Source of the DNA: Methylosinus sp. Ce-a6
GTDB lineage: Bacteria > Pseudomonadota > Alphaproteobacteria > Rhizobiales > Beijerinckiaceae
DNA: 64,000 nucleotides
NCBI RefSeq assembly: GCF_009811655.1
Contig: NZ_BGJX01000005.1
Location: 1 to 64,000 of the forward strand
Reading direction: 5' to 3'
Under the pieces are notes generated by a model. That model did not search any database. It was not told the origin of the DNA and was given only the letters and a program-made list of their open reading frames with translations. The position numbers were made by a program, and so were the translations under genes. Positions 18,839 through 28,444 of this stretch are shown here, one piece after another (the first letter of the stretch is position 1; each line of letters opens with the position of its first letter).

Positions 18839-19486
18839 TCAGTCGCGCAGGACCGAGCGGCCGGCGCGAATCGCCGTGAGAATGCGGACGACGACCTTTG
18901 GCCCGGCGCCGCGTCGCGCGTCGAGCAACTCCGCCGCCGCCTCGGGCGTCAGAATGTCCAGATAAGAGTTCACCGGGCGTAGCTTCTCGCTCATCGTCGG
19001 ATCGACATAGCCGAGCGCGAAGGAATGCGTGGGCGCGCGTCCGGCGACGACGGTCGCATGATCGTCCGTCACCAAATGGCTGGCGTAGAGCGAGCCGCCG
19101 ATCTCGCAGCGGCCGGCGCTCGAATTATTGAAGACGGGGCCTTCCGCGCGCATATCGCCGCGCACGACGACCTCCGCGCCGCCGAGCGTCACGGCGCGCG
19201 CGCGAAGATTGCCGCGCGCGAGCACGAAAGCGGCCGCGCCGTCGAAGGAATCGTCCATGAGATCGCCGTGGATCGACATGTCGCCGTCGACGACGAGGCC
19301 GGCGATTTTGTCGCGCCACATCCATTGGTGGAGCTCCATGTCGCCGATATGGACGAAATCGCGCGCGCAATAGGCGATGCGGAAAGAGGAGAGATCGACG
19401 AGGCCGAGGCTGATCTCGCGATCGAAGCGCAGCCTGCCGAGCGCCTCCTCGAATGAGAGCAATTCATAGGACCCCGTCTCGATCAT
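18839..19486 (-). CDS. beta-helix-like protein (polymer-forming/bactofilin-like repeats)
   Basis: 215 aa, no signal peptide or membrane segment. The centre consists of short beta-strand repeats of the type DGDMSIHGDLMDD, GNLRARAVTLGGAEVVVRGDM, AEGPVFNNSSAGRCEIGGSLYA, as in right-handed or bactofilin-like helices. The start at 19486 has GGAGG 5 bp upstream; an ATG at 19507 is also in frame. Function is not known; a structural or scaffold role is only an inference. Confidence 0.55.
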   Translation of the reverse strand: MIETGSYELLSFEEALGRLRFDREISLGLVDLSSFRIAYCARDFVHIGDMELHQWMWRDKIAGLVVDGDMSIHGDLMDDSFDGAAAFVLARGNLRARAVTLGGAEVVVRGDMRAEGPVFNNSSAGRCEIGGSLYASHLVTDDHATVVAGRAPTHSFALGYVDPTMSEKLRPVNSYLDILTPEAAAELLDARRGAGPKVVVRILTAIRAGRSVLRD

Positions 19487-19642
19487 CTCCGCCTCCCTGC
19501 CGTTCATGCGCGGAGAATGACGGGAGCGGGGCTGGAACGCTGTGCGTTCGCGCACAATGATTTTCGGCCGTCGCTTCGACGCGACGGCCGCTGAGGATAG
19601 GATCATACGATTTCCGCATGAATGCTTCGCATTCCGCAAGGT

Positions 19643-19723
19643 CGTCATTGCGAGGAGCGGAGCGACGAAGCAATCTAGAGCCGCCCCATGGCTCTCGATT
19701 GCTTCGCTTCGCTCGCAATGACG
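19643..19723 (+). repeat. palindromic intergenic repeat (CGTCATTGCGAGGAGCGGAG type), copy 1
   Basis: An inverted repeat of about 80 bp: the left arm CGTCATTGCGAGGAGCGGAG matches the right arm ending CGCTTCGCTCGCAATGACG. The centre contains its own small stem (GAGCC...GGCTC). Elements of this sequence type are widespread between genes in alphaproteobacteria. A second copy lies at 28620-28700. Confidence 0.85.
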
Positions 19724-19763
19724 GCCGGGGCGTCAAGCGAAGCCGATCATACGGAAACGGTTG

Positions 19764-21050
19764 TCAGCGCTTCGACATGGGCAGGTAGTCGCGCTGCTTC
19801 TCGCCCGTGTAGAGCTGGCGCGGACGGCCGATCTTGGAGCCCGGATCCTCGATCATCTCCTTCCATTGCGCGATCCAGCCGACCGTGCGCGCCACCGCGA
19901 AGAGCACGGTGAACATGGTCGTCGGCAGGCCCATCGCCTTCAGCGTGATGCCGGAATAGAAGTCGATATTGGGATAGAGCTTCTTCTCGATGAAATATTC
20001 GTCGTGCAGCGCGATGCGCTCGAGCTCGATCGCCACATCGAGCAGATCGTCCTTGACGCCGAGCTCGGCCAAGACCTCGCGCGTCGTGCGCTGCATGATC
20101 TTCGCGCGCGGATCGTAGTTCTTGTAGACGCGATGGCCGAAGCCCATGAGGCGGAACGGATCGTTCTTGTCCTTGGCCTTGGCGACATAGATCGGAATGC
20201 GCTCCGGCGTCCCGATCTCGGCGAGCATCTTCAGCACCGCCTCATTGGCGCCGCCATGCGCCGGGCCCCACAGCGAGGCGATGCCCGCCGCGACGCAGGC
20301 GAAGGGATTGGCGCCCGAGGAGCCGGCGAGACGCACGGTGGAGGTGGAGGCGTTCTGCTCGTGGTCGGCGTGCAGGATGAAGAAGCGGTCGAGCGCGCGC
20401 GACATCACCGGATTGACCTTATATTCCTCGCAAGGCACGGCGAAGCACATGCGCAGGAAATTCGACGTATAGTCGAGGTCGTTCTTCGGATAGACGAAGG
20501 GCTGGCCGATCGAATATTTATAGGCCATGGCCGCGAGCGTCGGAATCTTCGCGATCATGCGCGTCGAGGCGACCATGCGCTCGACCGGATCGGCGATATT
20601 GGTCGAGTCGTGATAGAAGGCCGAGAGCGCGCCGACCGACGCCACCATCACCGCCATCGGATGCGCGTCGCGGCGGAAGCCCTGGAAGAAGCGCGCCATC
20701 TGCTCATGCACCATGGTGTGGCGCGTGATGCGATAGTCGAAATCGGCCTTTTGTGTCGCCGTCGGCAATTCGCCATAGAGCAGCAGATAGCAGGTCTCGA
20801 GAAAGTCGCCGTGCTCGGCGAGCTGGTCGATCGGATAGCCGCGATAGAGCAGCACGCCCTCGTCGCCGTCGATATAGGTGATCTTCGACTCGCAGCTCGC
20901 CGTCGAGGTGAAGCCCGGGTCATAGGTGAACATGCCCGTGTCGTTGTAGAGCTTGCGAATGTCGGCGACGCTGGGGCCGATCGTGCCCTCCATGATCGGA
21001 AGGCTCACGGATTTGTCGCCGGCCTGAAAGGACGCTTCGTTTTTCGTCAT
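19764..21050 (-). CDS. gltA: citrate synthase
   Basis: Condenses acetyl-CoA and oxaloacetate at the entry of the TCA cycle. 428 aa, the size of the hexameric type I enzyme of Gram-negative bacteria. Conserved segments include [29 protein letters not shown] and [14 protein letters not shown] with the active-site histidines. It lies downstream of gltX on the same strand with a 339-bp gap, enough for its own promoter. Confidence 0.97.
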   Translation of the reverse strand: MTKNEASFQAGDKSVSLPIMEGTIGPSVADIRKLYNDTGMFTYDPGFTSTASCESKITYIDGDEGVLLYRGYPIDQLAEHGDFLETCYLLLYGELPTATQKADFDYRITRHTMVHEQMARFFQGFRRDAHPMAVMVASVGALSAFYHDSTNIADPVERMVASTRMIAKIPTLAAMAYKYSIGQPFVYPKNDLDYTSNFLRMCFAVPCEEYKVNPVMSRALDRFFILHADHEQNASTSTVRLAGSSGANPFACVAAGIASLWGPAHGGANEAVLKMLAEIGTPERIPIYVAKAKDKNDPFRLMGFGHRVYKNYDPRAKIMQRTTREVLAELGVKDDLLDVAIELERIALHDEYFIEKKLYPNIDFYSGITLKAMGLPTTMFTVLFAVARTVGWIAQWKEMIEDPGSKIGRPRQLYTGEKQRDYLPMSKR

Positions 21051-21389
21051 GGCCCCACCTTCTCGCGTTATCCGCGCAATTCGCGGCTTCCGGCGAAACG
21101 CCGCAGCATATTTTGCGCCGCGCCCGAGCCGCGTTTCGATTAGCCCGGATGCGGAAACGACTTTCGTTCGAACGCTCGGCGCTCACGCGCCGACGGACCG
21201 AGGGGCCTCTCGATCGAACGAAACCCGCTCGAGAAATTCAAAATCTTCCTGCGCTGGCCGGCGGAAAGGCGCCGGTCGACGCGCCGCGTCGGGGTTCGCG
21301 CGAGACGACGCGCGGGTGGTGCGGCGCAAATGGTCGAGCAGAAGACCCGTTTGTGCATTGCACAAACTATAGCATCCCACGCAGGCCGT
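21051..21389 (-). other. gltX-gltA intergenic region
   Basis: 339 bp without a gene. Notable is a perfect palindrome at 21350-21366, close to the gltX stop. The rest holds no hairpin terminator or strong promoter that I can see. Confidence 0.5.
21350..21366. promoter_or_regulatory. perfect 17-bp palindrome, candidate operator
   Basis: TTTGTGC-ATT-GCACAAA, arms of 7 bp with a 3-bp centre. It lies 24 bp after the gltX stop and 300 bp before gltA, reading in the direction of gltA. Dyads with a TGC-N3-GCA core are bound by several dimeric repressors, so control of gltA is possible but unproven. Confidence 0.45.
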
Positions 21390-22814
21390 TCAAGCGGGTC
21401 GCGCCTGATCGCGCAGACGGGCGAGGCTCTCGTCGCGGCCGAGGATCGCCAGCACGTCGAAAATGCCGGGCGAGGTCGTGCGCCCGGTGAGCGCGGCGCG
21501 CAGAGGCTGCGCGAGATCGCCGAGCTTCACGCCCAGCGCGGCCGCGGTCTCGCGCACGACATTCTCCGTCGCCGCGGCGCTCCACTCCTCGAGCGCGGCG
21601 AGCTTTTCGGTCAGCGAGGAAAGATGCGCGCGCGCGGCCGGCGACAACAGCGCCGCGGCCTTGGCGTCGAGCGCGAGCGGCCGCTCGGAGAAGAGAAAGC
21701 CCGCGCCGTCGACGAGCTCGTTGAGCGTCTTGGCGCGCGCCTTGAGGCCGGGCATGGCGGCGGCGAGCTGCGCCTTGCGCGTCTCGTCGAGCTTGGCGGC
21801 GAGCGCCGCGCCGCCCTCGAGATAGGGCAGCGTCGCGACGAGCCCGTCGAGCAATTCGGCGTCGTCGCTGCTGCGCAGATAATGACCGTTCATATTCTCG
21901 AGCTTCACGAAGTCGAAGCGCGCCGGCGAGCGATGAATGCTCTCGAGATCGAAAGCCTCGATCATCTCTCGCGTGGAAAAGAACTCGCGGTCGCCCTGGC
22001 TCCAGCCCAGTCGCAGCAGATAATTGCGCAGCGCCGCCGGCAGATAGCCCATGGCGCGATAGGCGTCGACGCCGAGCGCGCCATGGCGCTTGGAAAGCTT
22101 GGCGCCGTCCGGCCCGTGAATGAGCGGAATATGGGCGAGCTTGGGCGGCTCCCAGCCGAGCGCGTCATAAATGTGCTTTTGCCGCGCCGCGTTGGTGAGG
22201 TGGTCGTCGCCGCGGATGATCTGCGTCACGCCCATATCGTGATCGTCGACGACGACGGCGAGCATATAGGTGGGCGCGCCATCCGAGCGCAGCAGCACGA
22301 AATCGTCGATATCCTTATTCGGAAAGACGACGCGGCCCTGCACCGCGTCCTCGATAACCGTCTCGCCTTCTTGCGGGGTCTTCAGCCGAATGACCGGCGC
22401 GACGCCCGCCGGCGCCTCGGACGGATCGCGGTCGCGCCAGCGCCCGTCATAGCGGGGCGGGCGGCCCGCGGCGCGCGCGGTCTCGCGCATCTCCTCCAGC
22501 TCCTGCGCGCTGGCGTAGCAGCGATAGGCCTTGCCTCTGGCGAGCAGCTCCTCGGCGATCTCGCGATGGCGCGGCGCGCGCGCGAATTGATAGGTGACGT
22601 CGCCGTCCCAATCGAGGCCGAGCCAGCGCATTCCGTCGAGAATGGCGTCGATCGCCGCCTCGGTGGATCGCTCGCGGTCGGTGTCTTCTATGCGCAACAG
22701 GAAGCGCCCGCCGTGGCGCTTGGCGTAGAGCCAGTTGAACAGCGCCGTGCGCGCGCCGCCGATATGGAGGAAGCCGGTGGGAGAGGGGGCGAAGCGCGTG
22801 ACGACTTGAGACAT
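21390..22814 (-). CDS. gltX: glutamyl-tRNA synthetase
   Basis: Class I aminoacyl-tRNA synthetase charging tRNA-Glu (and tRNA-Gln in organisms that use the amidotransferase route). 474 aa. The HIGH-type motif is HIGGARTA at 17-24 and the KMSKS-type motif KLSKRHG lies around 239-245. The N-terminus [14 protein letters not shown] is canonical. Divergent from the thioredoxin gene at 23114, with both promoters in 22815-23113. Confidence 0.97.
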   Translation of the reverse strand: MSQVVTRFAPSPTGFLHIGGARTALFNWLYAKRHGGRFLLRIEDTDRERSTEAAIDAILDGMRWLGLDWDGDVTYQFARAPRHREIAEELLARGKAYRCYASAQELEEMRETARAAGRPPRYDGRWRDRDPSEAPAGVAPVIRLKTPQEGETVIEDAVQGRVVFPNKDIDDFVLLRSDGAPTYMLAVVVDDHDMGVTQIIRGDDHLTNAARQKHIYDALGWEPPKLAHIPLIHGPDGAKLSKRHGALGVDAYRAMGYLPAALRNYLLRLGWSQGDREFFSTREMIEAFDLESIHRSPARFDFVKLENMNGHYLRSSDDAELLDGLVATLPYLEGGAALAAKLDETRKAQLAAAMPGLKARAKTLNELVDGAGFLFSERPLALDAKAAALLSPAARAHLSSLTEKLAALEEWSAAATENVVRETAAALGVKLGDLAQPLRAALTGRTTSPGIFDVLAILGRDESLARLRDQARPA

Positions 22815-23113
22815 GAGCGCGGCGGATGGTCCTGGGGAATCTTAAGAGGAGGCCCGTCTAGCACGCTGCGGGCCAGGGGGGAACTGCGGGGGAGGGGCCG
22901 GGACTCGGCAGGCGCTTTTCTCATTCTGCGGAGCCGTCGCAGCGTGAGGGCGTGGCGAGCGGCCGTTACGATTGCTTTGCGCTCTCGCGCTTCAGCGATC
23001 GATCGCCGCCCGTAACATAGGGCGGCTCGCGCGCGTAGAGGTGAACGACGGCGGGCGATTTCCGTTCCGCCGCCGCTTGCTCCCCGTGGAGCCGATCGAA
23101 GAGGATTTCACCC

Positions 23114-23497
23114 ATGTCGCTACGCTTCGCCGCCGCGCTTTTTTCCGCCGCGCTCATCGCAACGCCCCTTTTCGCCGCCGAGAAACACGCTTTCACGCCA
23201 CAGGCCTTCGCGGCGGCGCAGGCCGCCGGAAAGCCGATCCTCGTCGAGATTCACGCGCCCTGGTGCCCCACCTGCAAGGCGCAGCAGCCGATCCTCGAGA
23301 AGCTCGAGAGCGACGGCAAGTTCGGGGCGCTGCAGGTGTTCCATGTCGATTTCGACAGCCAGAAGGACGCCGTGCGCAATTTCCACGCGACCACGCAGAG
23401 CACGCTCATCGTCTTCAAGGGCAAGAACGAGACCGGCCGTTCGACCGGCGACACCAATGCGGCCTCGATCGCCGCTCTGCTCGACAAGGCGTTGTGA
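23114..23497 (+). CDS. periplasmic thioredoxin-family protein
   Basis: 127 aa. Sec signal peptide (cleavage likely after ATPLFAA), then a thioredoxin fold with active site WCPTC (Cys51, Cys54) and the cis-Pro region (TTQSTLIVFKG). The Thr preceding strand beta-4 replaces the usual Pro. The stop overlaps the next gene (TGATG), which encodes a CcdA-like electron carrier; together they form a periplasmic thiol-reduction pair. Confidence 0.85.
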   Translation: MSLRFAAALFSAALIATPLFAAEKHAFTPQAFAAAQAAGKPILVEIHAPWCPTCKAQQPILEKLESDGKFGALQVFHVDFDSQKDAVRNFHATTQSTLIVFKGKNETGRSTGDTNAASIAALLDKAL

Positions 23498-24225
23498 TGG
23501 CGGCGGATTTCGCCGGAGCGGGGCTCGCCTTTCTGGCGGGCCTCTTCTCCATTCTCTCGCCCTGCGTGCTGCCGCTGCTGCCGATCATCCTCGGCGCCGC
23601 GGCCTCCGAGCACAAAATGGGGCCGGCGGCGCTCGCCGTCGGCGTCGCCTCCTCCTTCGTCGCCATCGGCCTGTTCCTGGCGTTGATCGGCTTCGGAGCG
23701 GGGATCGACGGCGACGCGCTGCGCTTTGGCGCGGCGCTGCTGATGATCGCGCTCGGCGTGCTGCTCGCGACGCCGGCGCTGCAAGTGCGGCTCGCCGCCG
23801 CGGGCGGCCCCGTGGCCGATTGGATCGAGCGGCGCTTTTCCGGCTTCTCGACGCATGGGCTGCGCGGCCAGTTCGGCCTCGGCCTGCTGCTCGGCGCGGT
23901 GTGGAGCCCCTGCGCCGGCCCGACGCTGGGCGCCGCCTCGCTGCTCGCCGCGCAGGGGCGGAATTTCGGAGAGGTCGGGTTGGTGATGGCGTTCTTCGGT
24001 CTCGGCGCCGGCCTGCCGCTCGTCGCGCTCGGCGCGGCCTCGCGCAGCCTTTCGATGCGGCTGCGTCATTCGCTGCTCGTCGGCGGCAAATGGGGCAAGG
24101 GCGCGCTCGGCGCGGCGCTCGCCTCCATCGGGCTGCTGATCGCGACCGGGCTCGACAAGCCGCTCGAGGCGGCGCTCGTCGCCGCTTCGCCGCAATGGCT
24201 GACCGAGCTGACGACGCGTTTTTGA
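23497..24225 (+). CDS. CcdA/DsbD-like transmembrane thiol-electron transporter
   Basis: 242 aa with about six membrane segments. The two redox cysteines are in SILSPCVLPLLPIILG and GAVWSPCAGPTLG, the hallmark pair of CcdA proteins that pass electrons from cytoplasmic thioredoxin to periplasmic partners. The likely partner is the thioredoxin encoded just upstream and translationally coupled (ATG at 23497 inside TGATG). The target, for example cytochrome c maturation or envelope protein repair, is not evident. Confidence 0.85.
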   Translation: MAADFAGAGLAFLAGLFSILSPCVLPLLPIILGAAASEHKMGPAALAVGVASSFVAIGLFLALIGFGAGIDGDALRFGAALLMIALGVLLATPALQVRLAAAGGPVADWIERRFSGFSTHGLRGQFGLGLLLGAVWSPCAGPTLGAASLLAAQGRNFGEVGLVMAFFGLGAGLPLVALGAASRSLSMRLRHSLLVGGKWGKGALGAALASIGLLIATGLDKPLEAALVAASPQWLTELTTRF

Positions 24226-24305
24226 CGTTGCGGCGCTCGCGCGGGCGCCGGTTTCGGATATAGCATGGGCTCGACTTCATTCGAGCTGTTCGATCCGAGG
24301 CCCTT

Positions 24306-26555
24306 TTGAGTTGGAGCGCGAAAGCCGTCGTCGGCGCGGCCGATCGGGCGAGGGGCGTCTTCCGCCCCGCCTTTTCGGCCCTATTCGCGTCTCTCGCCGC
24401 AGCCGCCCGCGCGGCGCTCGAAGAAGAGATCGCGCTCCGGCGTCCCTTTCTGTGGCTGCCGGTCGCGGCGGGCGCGGGCGTCCTTCTCTATTTCGCCGCC
24501 GATCGCGAACCGTCCTTCGCCTTTTCGGCCGGCGGCTTCGCCATTTTCGCGGCTCTCGCTTTCGCCGCGCGATCGCATCGCCGCGCGCAGGCGCTGTTTC
24601 TCGTGCTCGCCTGCGTCGCCGGCGGGTTTTTCTCCGCCGTCTGGCGCGCCGCGCGCGTCGACGCGCCGATCGTCTCGCGCGCGGGCGTCGGATTTTTGAC
24701 CGGCTTCGTGGAGGAGGTCGATCCGCGCCCCAATGGCGCGCGCTTCATCCTGCGCGTCGCGAGCGCCGAAGGATTGCCCGCGGATGTCGTTCCGCGCCGC
24801 GTCCGGCTGACGACGCGCGGCGACGCGAAATTCGCGGCCGGCGATTTCATCGGCCTCAAGGCGCGCGTGCTGCCGCCGGCGCACGCCGCTCTGCCGGGCG
24901 GCTATGATTTTTCGCGCGACGCTTTTTTCGCCGGGCTCGGCGGGGTGGGCAATGCGCTCGGCCGCATCGAGATCATGCCGCCGCCCGATCCCGCGCCCTG
25001 GTCGCTGCGCTTCTTCGCCGCCGTCGATCGGCTGCGCAACGATCTCGCCGCGCGGGTCTATCGCGCGCTCGGCGGCGACACGGGCGCCATCGCCGCCGCA
25101 ATGGTGACGGGAAAACGCGATTTTCTGAGCGAGGAGGCCAAAGAGCTCATCCGCCGCGCCGGCATATTCCATATCATCACCATATCGGGCGTGCAGATGA
25201 CGCTCGTCGCCGGCATTTTCTTCGTCGGATTGCGGCGGCTGCTCGCGCTCTCGCGCACGCTGGCGCTGAATTATCCGATCAAGAAATGGGCGGCGGCGCT
25301 CGCCATTGTCGGCGCCGTCCTCTACGACATCGGCGCCGGCTCGCGCGTCGGCACGGAGCGCGCGCTGGTCATGACGACGATCATGCTCGTCGCCGTCCTG
25401 TTCGACCGGCCGTCGCTGTCGATGCGCAATCTCGCGCTCGCCGCCGTCTTCATCGTCGCCTTCCAGCCGGAGGCGCTGCTGGGCGCGAGCTTCCAGCTCT
25501 CCTTCGCCGCGGTGGCGGCGCTCGTCGCCGTCTATGAGGCGCGCGGCGCATCGATCGAGCGGCGCCGCGAGCCGCAGGCTTTCGGCAGGACGCCCTCCCG
25601 TTTCGACAGATGGCGCGAGAGCGCCGCCGAGCTGCTGCTGCGCGGGCCGGCGGCGCCGATTTTCGCGACGCTCTGCGCCACTTCCGCGACGGCCTCCTTC
25701 ATGGCCGGCGATTTCCACGAATTGAGCCCCTATGTGCTGATCGGCAATCCGCTGACGCTCGCCATCATCGAATTCTTCGCCGTGCCGGGCGCGCTCGTCG
25801 GCGCCTTCCTCTATCCTTTCGGCCTCGACGGCCCGGTCTGGCGCTATGTCGGCTTCGGCATCGACCTCGTGACGGCGATCGCGCGGCTGATCGCCGCCGC
25901 GCCGGGAGCGAGCCTGCCGGTCAAGAGCTTCGCGCCTCTCGCGATCGTCTTTCTGGCGCTCGCGGTCCTGTCGCTCGTTCTGTGGCGGACCTGGCTCTTT
26001 CGGGCGATGGCCGTTCCCTTTGCGGCGCTCGGCCTCTTTGGCGCGGCCAATGGCGAGGGATTCGATCTCGCCGTCGCCCCCGGCGGCGACGCCGCGGCGC
26101 TGCGGCTCGCTTCGGGCGAGCTCGCTCTGCTCGGCCGCGGGCGGCTCTCCTTCGTCGGCGAGCAATGGCTGCGCGCCGACGCCGATGCGCGCGCGCCGGC
26201 CGACGCGCGCGGCGGCGTCGCCTGCGACGAGCTCGGCTGCGTGGCGAGAGCGGTCGACGGCCGCGCCGTCGCATTGGTGACGGATCGCCAGGCGCTGATC
26301 GAGGATTGCGCCCGCGCGGCCATCGTCATCGCGCCCTTCTATGCGCCCGAGGGCTGCGGCGCCCCGATCCTCATCGACCGCCGCAAGCTCGCCGAAACCG
26401 GCGCGGTGACCTTGCGCTTTACCGGCGAGACGGTGGAATGGCGCATGGCGCGCGGCCCGAACGAGGACCGCCCGTGGTCGCGGCAGCCCAAACGGCGGAG
26501 CAAGCGAGCGGCGGCCGGCGTGGAGAAGGAGGCGGAGGAGGAGCGGCCAGACTGA
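24306..26555 (+). CDS. comEC: ComEC/Rec2-family competence membrane protein
   Basis: 749 aa. An N-terminal DUF4131-type region with membrane segments and an OB-like domain (residues 40-210) precedes the Competence domain (GISG-like HIITISGVQMTLVAG near 290) with its cluster of membrane helices. The C-terminal part (about 585-720) does not show the HxHxDH zinc motif of a metallo-beta-lactamase, so the nuclease domain is absent or degenerate. TTG start at 24306, as no ATG is suitably placed. comEC next to gltX is typical of alphaproteobacteria; lexA, often nearby, is absent. Confidence 0.85.
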   Translation: MSWSAKAVVGAADRARGVFRPAFSALFASLAAAARAALEEEIALRRPFLWLPVAAGAGVLLYFAADREPSFAFSAGGFAIFAALAFAARSHRRAQALFLVLACVAGGFFSAVWRAARVDAPIVSRAGVGFLTGFVEEVDPRPNGARFILRVASAEGLPADVVPRRVRLTTRGDAKFAAGDFIGLKARVLPPAHAALPGGYDFSRDAFFAGLGGVGNALGRIEIMPPPDPAPWSLRFFAAVDRLRNDLAARVYRALGGDTGAIAAAMVTGKRDFLSEEAKELIRRAGIFHIITISGVQMTLVAGIFFVGLRRLLALSRTLALNYPIKKWAAALAIVGAVLYDIGAGSRVGTERALVMTTIMLVAVLFDRPSLSMRNLALAAVFIVAFQPEALLGASFQLSFAAVAALVAVYEARGASIERRREPQAFGRTPSRFDRWRESAAELLLRGPAAPIFATLCATSATASFMAGDFHELSPYVLIGNPLTLAIIEFFAVPGALVGAFLYPFGLDGPVWRYVGFGIDLVTAIARLIAAAPGASLPVKSFAPLAIVFLALAVLSLVLWRTWLFRAMAVPFAALGLFGAANGEGFDLAVAPGGDAAALRLASGELALLGRGRLSFVGEQWLRADADARAPADARGGVACDELGCVARAVDGRAVALVTDRQALIEDCARAAIVIAPFYAPEGCGAPILIDRRKLAETGAVTLRFTGETVEWRMARGPNEDRPWSRQPKRRSKRAAAGVEKEAEEERPD

Positions 26556-26557
26556 CC

Positions 26558-26616
26558 GAGAGTCTTTCCGTGTTTCCGACGCCGAACCGGCGTCCACTTC
26601 GGCTGGAAACGCTCTC
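26558..26616 (+). repeat. two-hairpin dispersed repeat, copy 2 (deleted form)
   Basis: Begins GAGAGTCTTTCCGTGTTTC and jumps directly to CGACGCCGAACCGGCGTC of hairpin 2. The right arm of hairpin 1 and the linker are missing. It lies a few bases after the comEC stop. Confidence 0.85.
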
Positions 26617-26621
26617 GCGCC

Positions 26622-27515
26622 TCACTCGCGCCCGCGAGTCTGGCTGCGATGCTCGTCGAGCGGCCGCGCGGCGCGACGTTCCGCGGCCCCGCGTCCATGC
26701 TTGCTGGCGCGCTCCAATGCGGCGAGGCGGCGACGGATCGGCTCGTCGAGGTCCGGGGAGCGGGCGAGCGGACGGAAGTCGCTCTTCGCATAGGGATAGC
26801 GGCTGGCGCCGTGGAAGATTTCGACGCCGTGGGCCGTCATCACGGCGTCGCCGCGTCTCAGAGTCGGATCGAGAAAGATGGCCTCGATCGCGCTCTCATG
26901 GACCCGGCCCGAATGGCACGAGCAGTCCTTGTCCTTCTCTCCATCGCCCTTGCGCTGGAGCGAGGCCATGAGCCGCGCATAGGCGCCGCCGCCGCGCGCC
27001 GCCACCGCATCCTCGATCTTGTCGGAGCCGCCGCGCATCACATAGAGCGTCGTCCGCGCGCCGGGGCAGAGGCGCCCGCAGGCGCGCTGATGGCTCGCCG
27101 TGTCGCTCGAGCTGGAATAGAGGCCGACAGGGAAGAAATAGCCGTCGCATTCGCGCACGCAGTAGGAGCGTCCGCCGCTCCCGGTCTCGGCGTAGACCGA
27201 GCGTTCCGGCTCGCCGCCGGTTCCGCCGGCTCTGTGGCGCGAGCTCGGTTGCGGCTCCGCTCGCCGCTCCCGCGCGGTGTAGGAATGGCCCGGCGAACGA
27301 GCGCGCGCATGGCGGCGATGGCTCGGGTAATAGCCGCCGCCGTAGTCGGAATAGCCGCCGCCGCCTCCGCCGAACAATTGCTGAAAAAAATCCTGGGCCG
27401 AGGCTGAAGAGATGTCGAAAGCGGAGGAGAGAGCGGCGGCCAGAACCATGCCGCCGAGGGCGGCCTGGCGACGTCGGGGCGGTTTTCCCCGAACGCCGCT
27501 TTTACGCGAGGACAT
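26622..27515 (-). CDS. DUF2865-family secreted protein
   Basis: 297 aa. After an Arg-rich N-terminus and a signal sequence (VLAAALSSAFDISSASAQ), a Gly/Tyr-rich linker leads to a Cys-containing domain with YCVRECDGYFFPVG, RACGRLCPGA and TTLYVMRGGSDKIEDAV, the pattern of the DUF2865 family common in Hyphomicrobiales. A periplasmic role is inferred; no catalytic function is known. ATG at 27515 is preferred over 27575. It converges with comEC, with repeat copy 2 between them. Confidence 0.7.
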   Translation of the reverse strand: MSSRKSGVRGKPPRRRQAALGGMVLAAALSSAFDISSASAQDFFQQLFGGGGGGYSDYGGGYYPSHRRHARARSPGHSYTARERRAEPQPSSRHRAGGTGGEPERSVYAETGSGGRSYCVRECDGYFFPVGLYSSSSDTASHQRACGRLCPGARTTLYVMRGGSDKIEDAVAARGGGAYARLMASLQRKGDGEKDKDCSCHSGRVHESAIEAIFLDPTLRRGDAVMTAHGVEIFHGASRYPYAKSDFRPLARSPDLDEPIRRRLAALERASKHGRGAAERRAARPLDEHRSQTRGRE

Positions 27516-27587
27516 GACGCGGCACCCGTTTTTGACGCAACTCCCCCTTACATGGAGCGTGATCGCGAGAGACAAGCCGCCCCTGCT

Positions 27588-27992
27588 TCAGGCCTCTCGA
27601 GCGGCGCGGCGGGCGGCGGCGGCGAGCGCGTCGATCAGCGCCTCGGCGTGGAACGGCTTTTCGACGATCGGCCTCGCCGAATGCGCCCGCGGCAGGGCGG
27701 CGCGGCCGTAGCCGGTCGCGAAGACGAAAGGAAGGCCGATGGCGTCGAGGCGATCGGCGACCGGCTCCACGCTCTCGGCGCCGATGCGAAGGTCGAGCAG
27801 CGCGACGTCGAACCGCGTATCGGCGATGTGTCGCAATGCGGCGGCGACGGTCTGGGCCCAGGCGACGACGGCGAAGCCATGCTCGGCGAGCGTCTCCTCG
27901 AGCGCGAGCGCGATCAGCGGCTCGTCCTCGACGACGAGCACACGCCGACCGGCCGGCGCCTCCGCGCGCCAATGTTTCTTCGCCTTCGACAT
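27588..27992 (-). CDS. single-domain response regulator
   Basis: 134 aa. The receiver fold shows the acidic pair VVEDEP near residues 20-25, the phospho-acceptor Asp in VALLDLRIG, Thr in FATGYG and Lys in IVEKPF. There is no output domain, so it acts by protein contact or as a phosphate sink. It has about 14 extra residues at the N-terminus. The DUF423 gene is just upstream on the same strand; no histidine kinase is adjacent. Confidence 0.8.
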   Translation of the reverse strand: MSKAKKHWRAEAPAGRRVLVVEDEPLIALALEETLAEHGFAVVAWAQTVAAALRHIADTRFDVALLDLRIGAESVEPVADRLDAIGLPFVFATGYGRAALPRAHSARPIVEKPFHAEALIDALAAAARRAAREA

Positions 27993-28069
27993 GAAACGCG
28001 ATGGTGGGAGCGATTCCAGCGCCTGTCGAGACCGGGATAGTCTCCTCTCTCGCCGGGGCGGCGAAGCTG

Positions 28070-28444
28070 CTATCGGCCGCGCAGGGCCGCGAGCGCCCAG
28101 ACGCCCAAGGCGAGCCAGCTCGCGATGGTCAGCGAGCCGCCGATCGGCGCCGCATAGGGAAACAGCCGGACGCCGGCAAAGGTCCGAAAGGCGAGGTCGG
28201 CGGAAAACAGCGCGACGCCGGCGACGAGCGCAAAGCTCACGCCCGCGAGCCAGCGCGACAGCGGCGGCTCGGCCGCGAGCAGAGCGGCGAGCCCGAGCGC
28301 GGCCGCGGCGTGAATCATGAGGAAGCGGCTCGCCGTGTCGAGATCGGCGGCGCTCGAAATATGCGCCGCCGCGGCGGCGAGCGCGACGCCGGCGGCGCCT
28401 TGGAGCGCGCCGAGAGCGACGATGAGAAGAGTCGAGCGTTTCAT
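28070..28444 (-). CDS. DUF423-family small inner-membrane protein
   Basis: 124 aa with four hydrophobic segments; the conserved glycines and LFSADLAFR, PYAAPIGGSLTIASW match the DUF423 (YgdD) family. Function unknown. It lies 77 bp upstream of the response regulator on the same strand. Confidence 0.8.
   Translation of the reverse strand: MKRSTLLIVALGALQGAAGVALAAAAAHISSAADLDTASRFLMIHAAAALGLAALLAAEPPLSRWLAGVSFALVAGVALFSADLAFRTFAGVRLFPYAAPIGGSLTIASWLALGVWALAALRGR

Noticed and set aside
21350-21366. CRP/FNR-type binding site
   Set aside because: The CRP half-sites TGTGA/TCACA need a 6-bp spacer; here TGTG and CACA are 5 bp apart, and the FNR core TTGAT is absent.
24306-26555. Metallo-beta-lactamase nuclease domain in the ComEC C-terminus
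   Set aside because: No HxHxDH motif is found; the tail only loosely resembles that domain.
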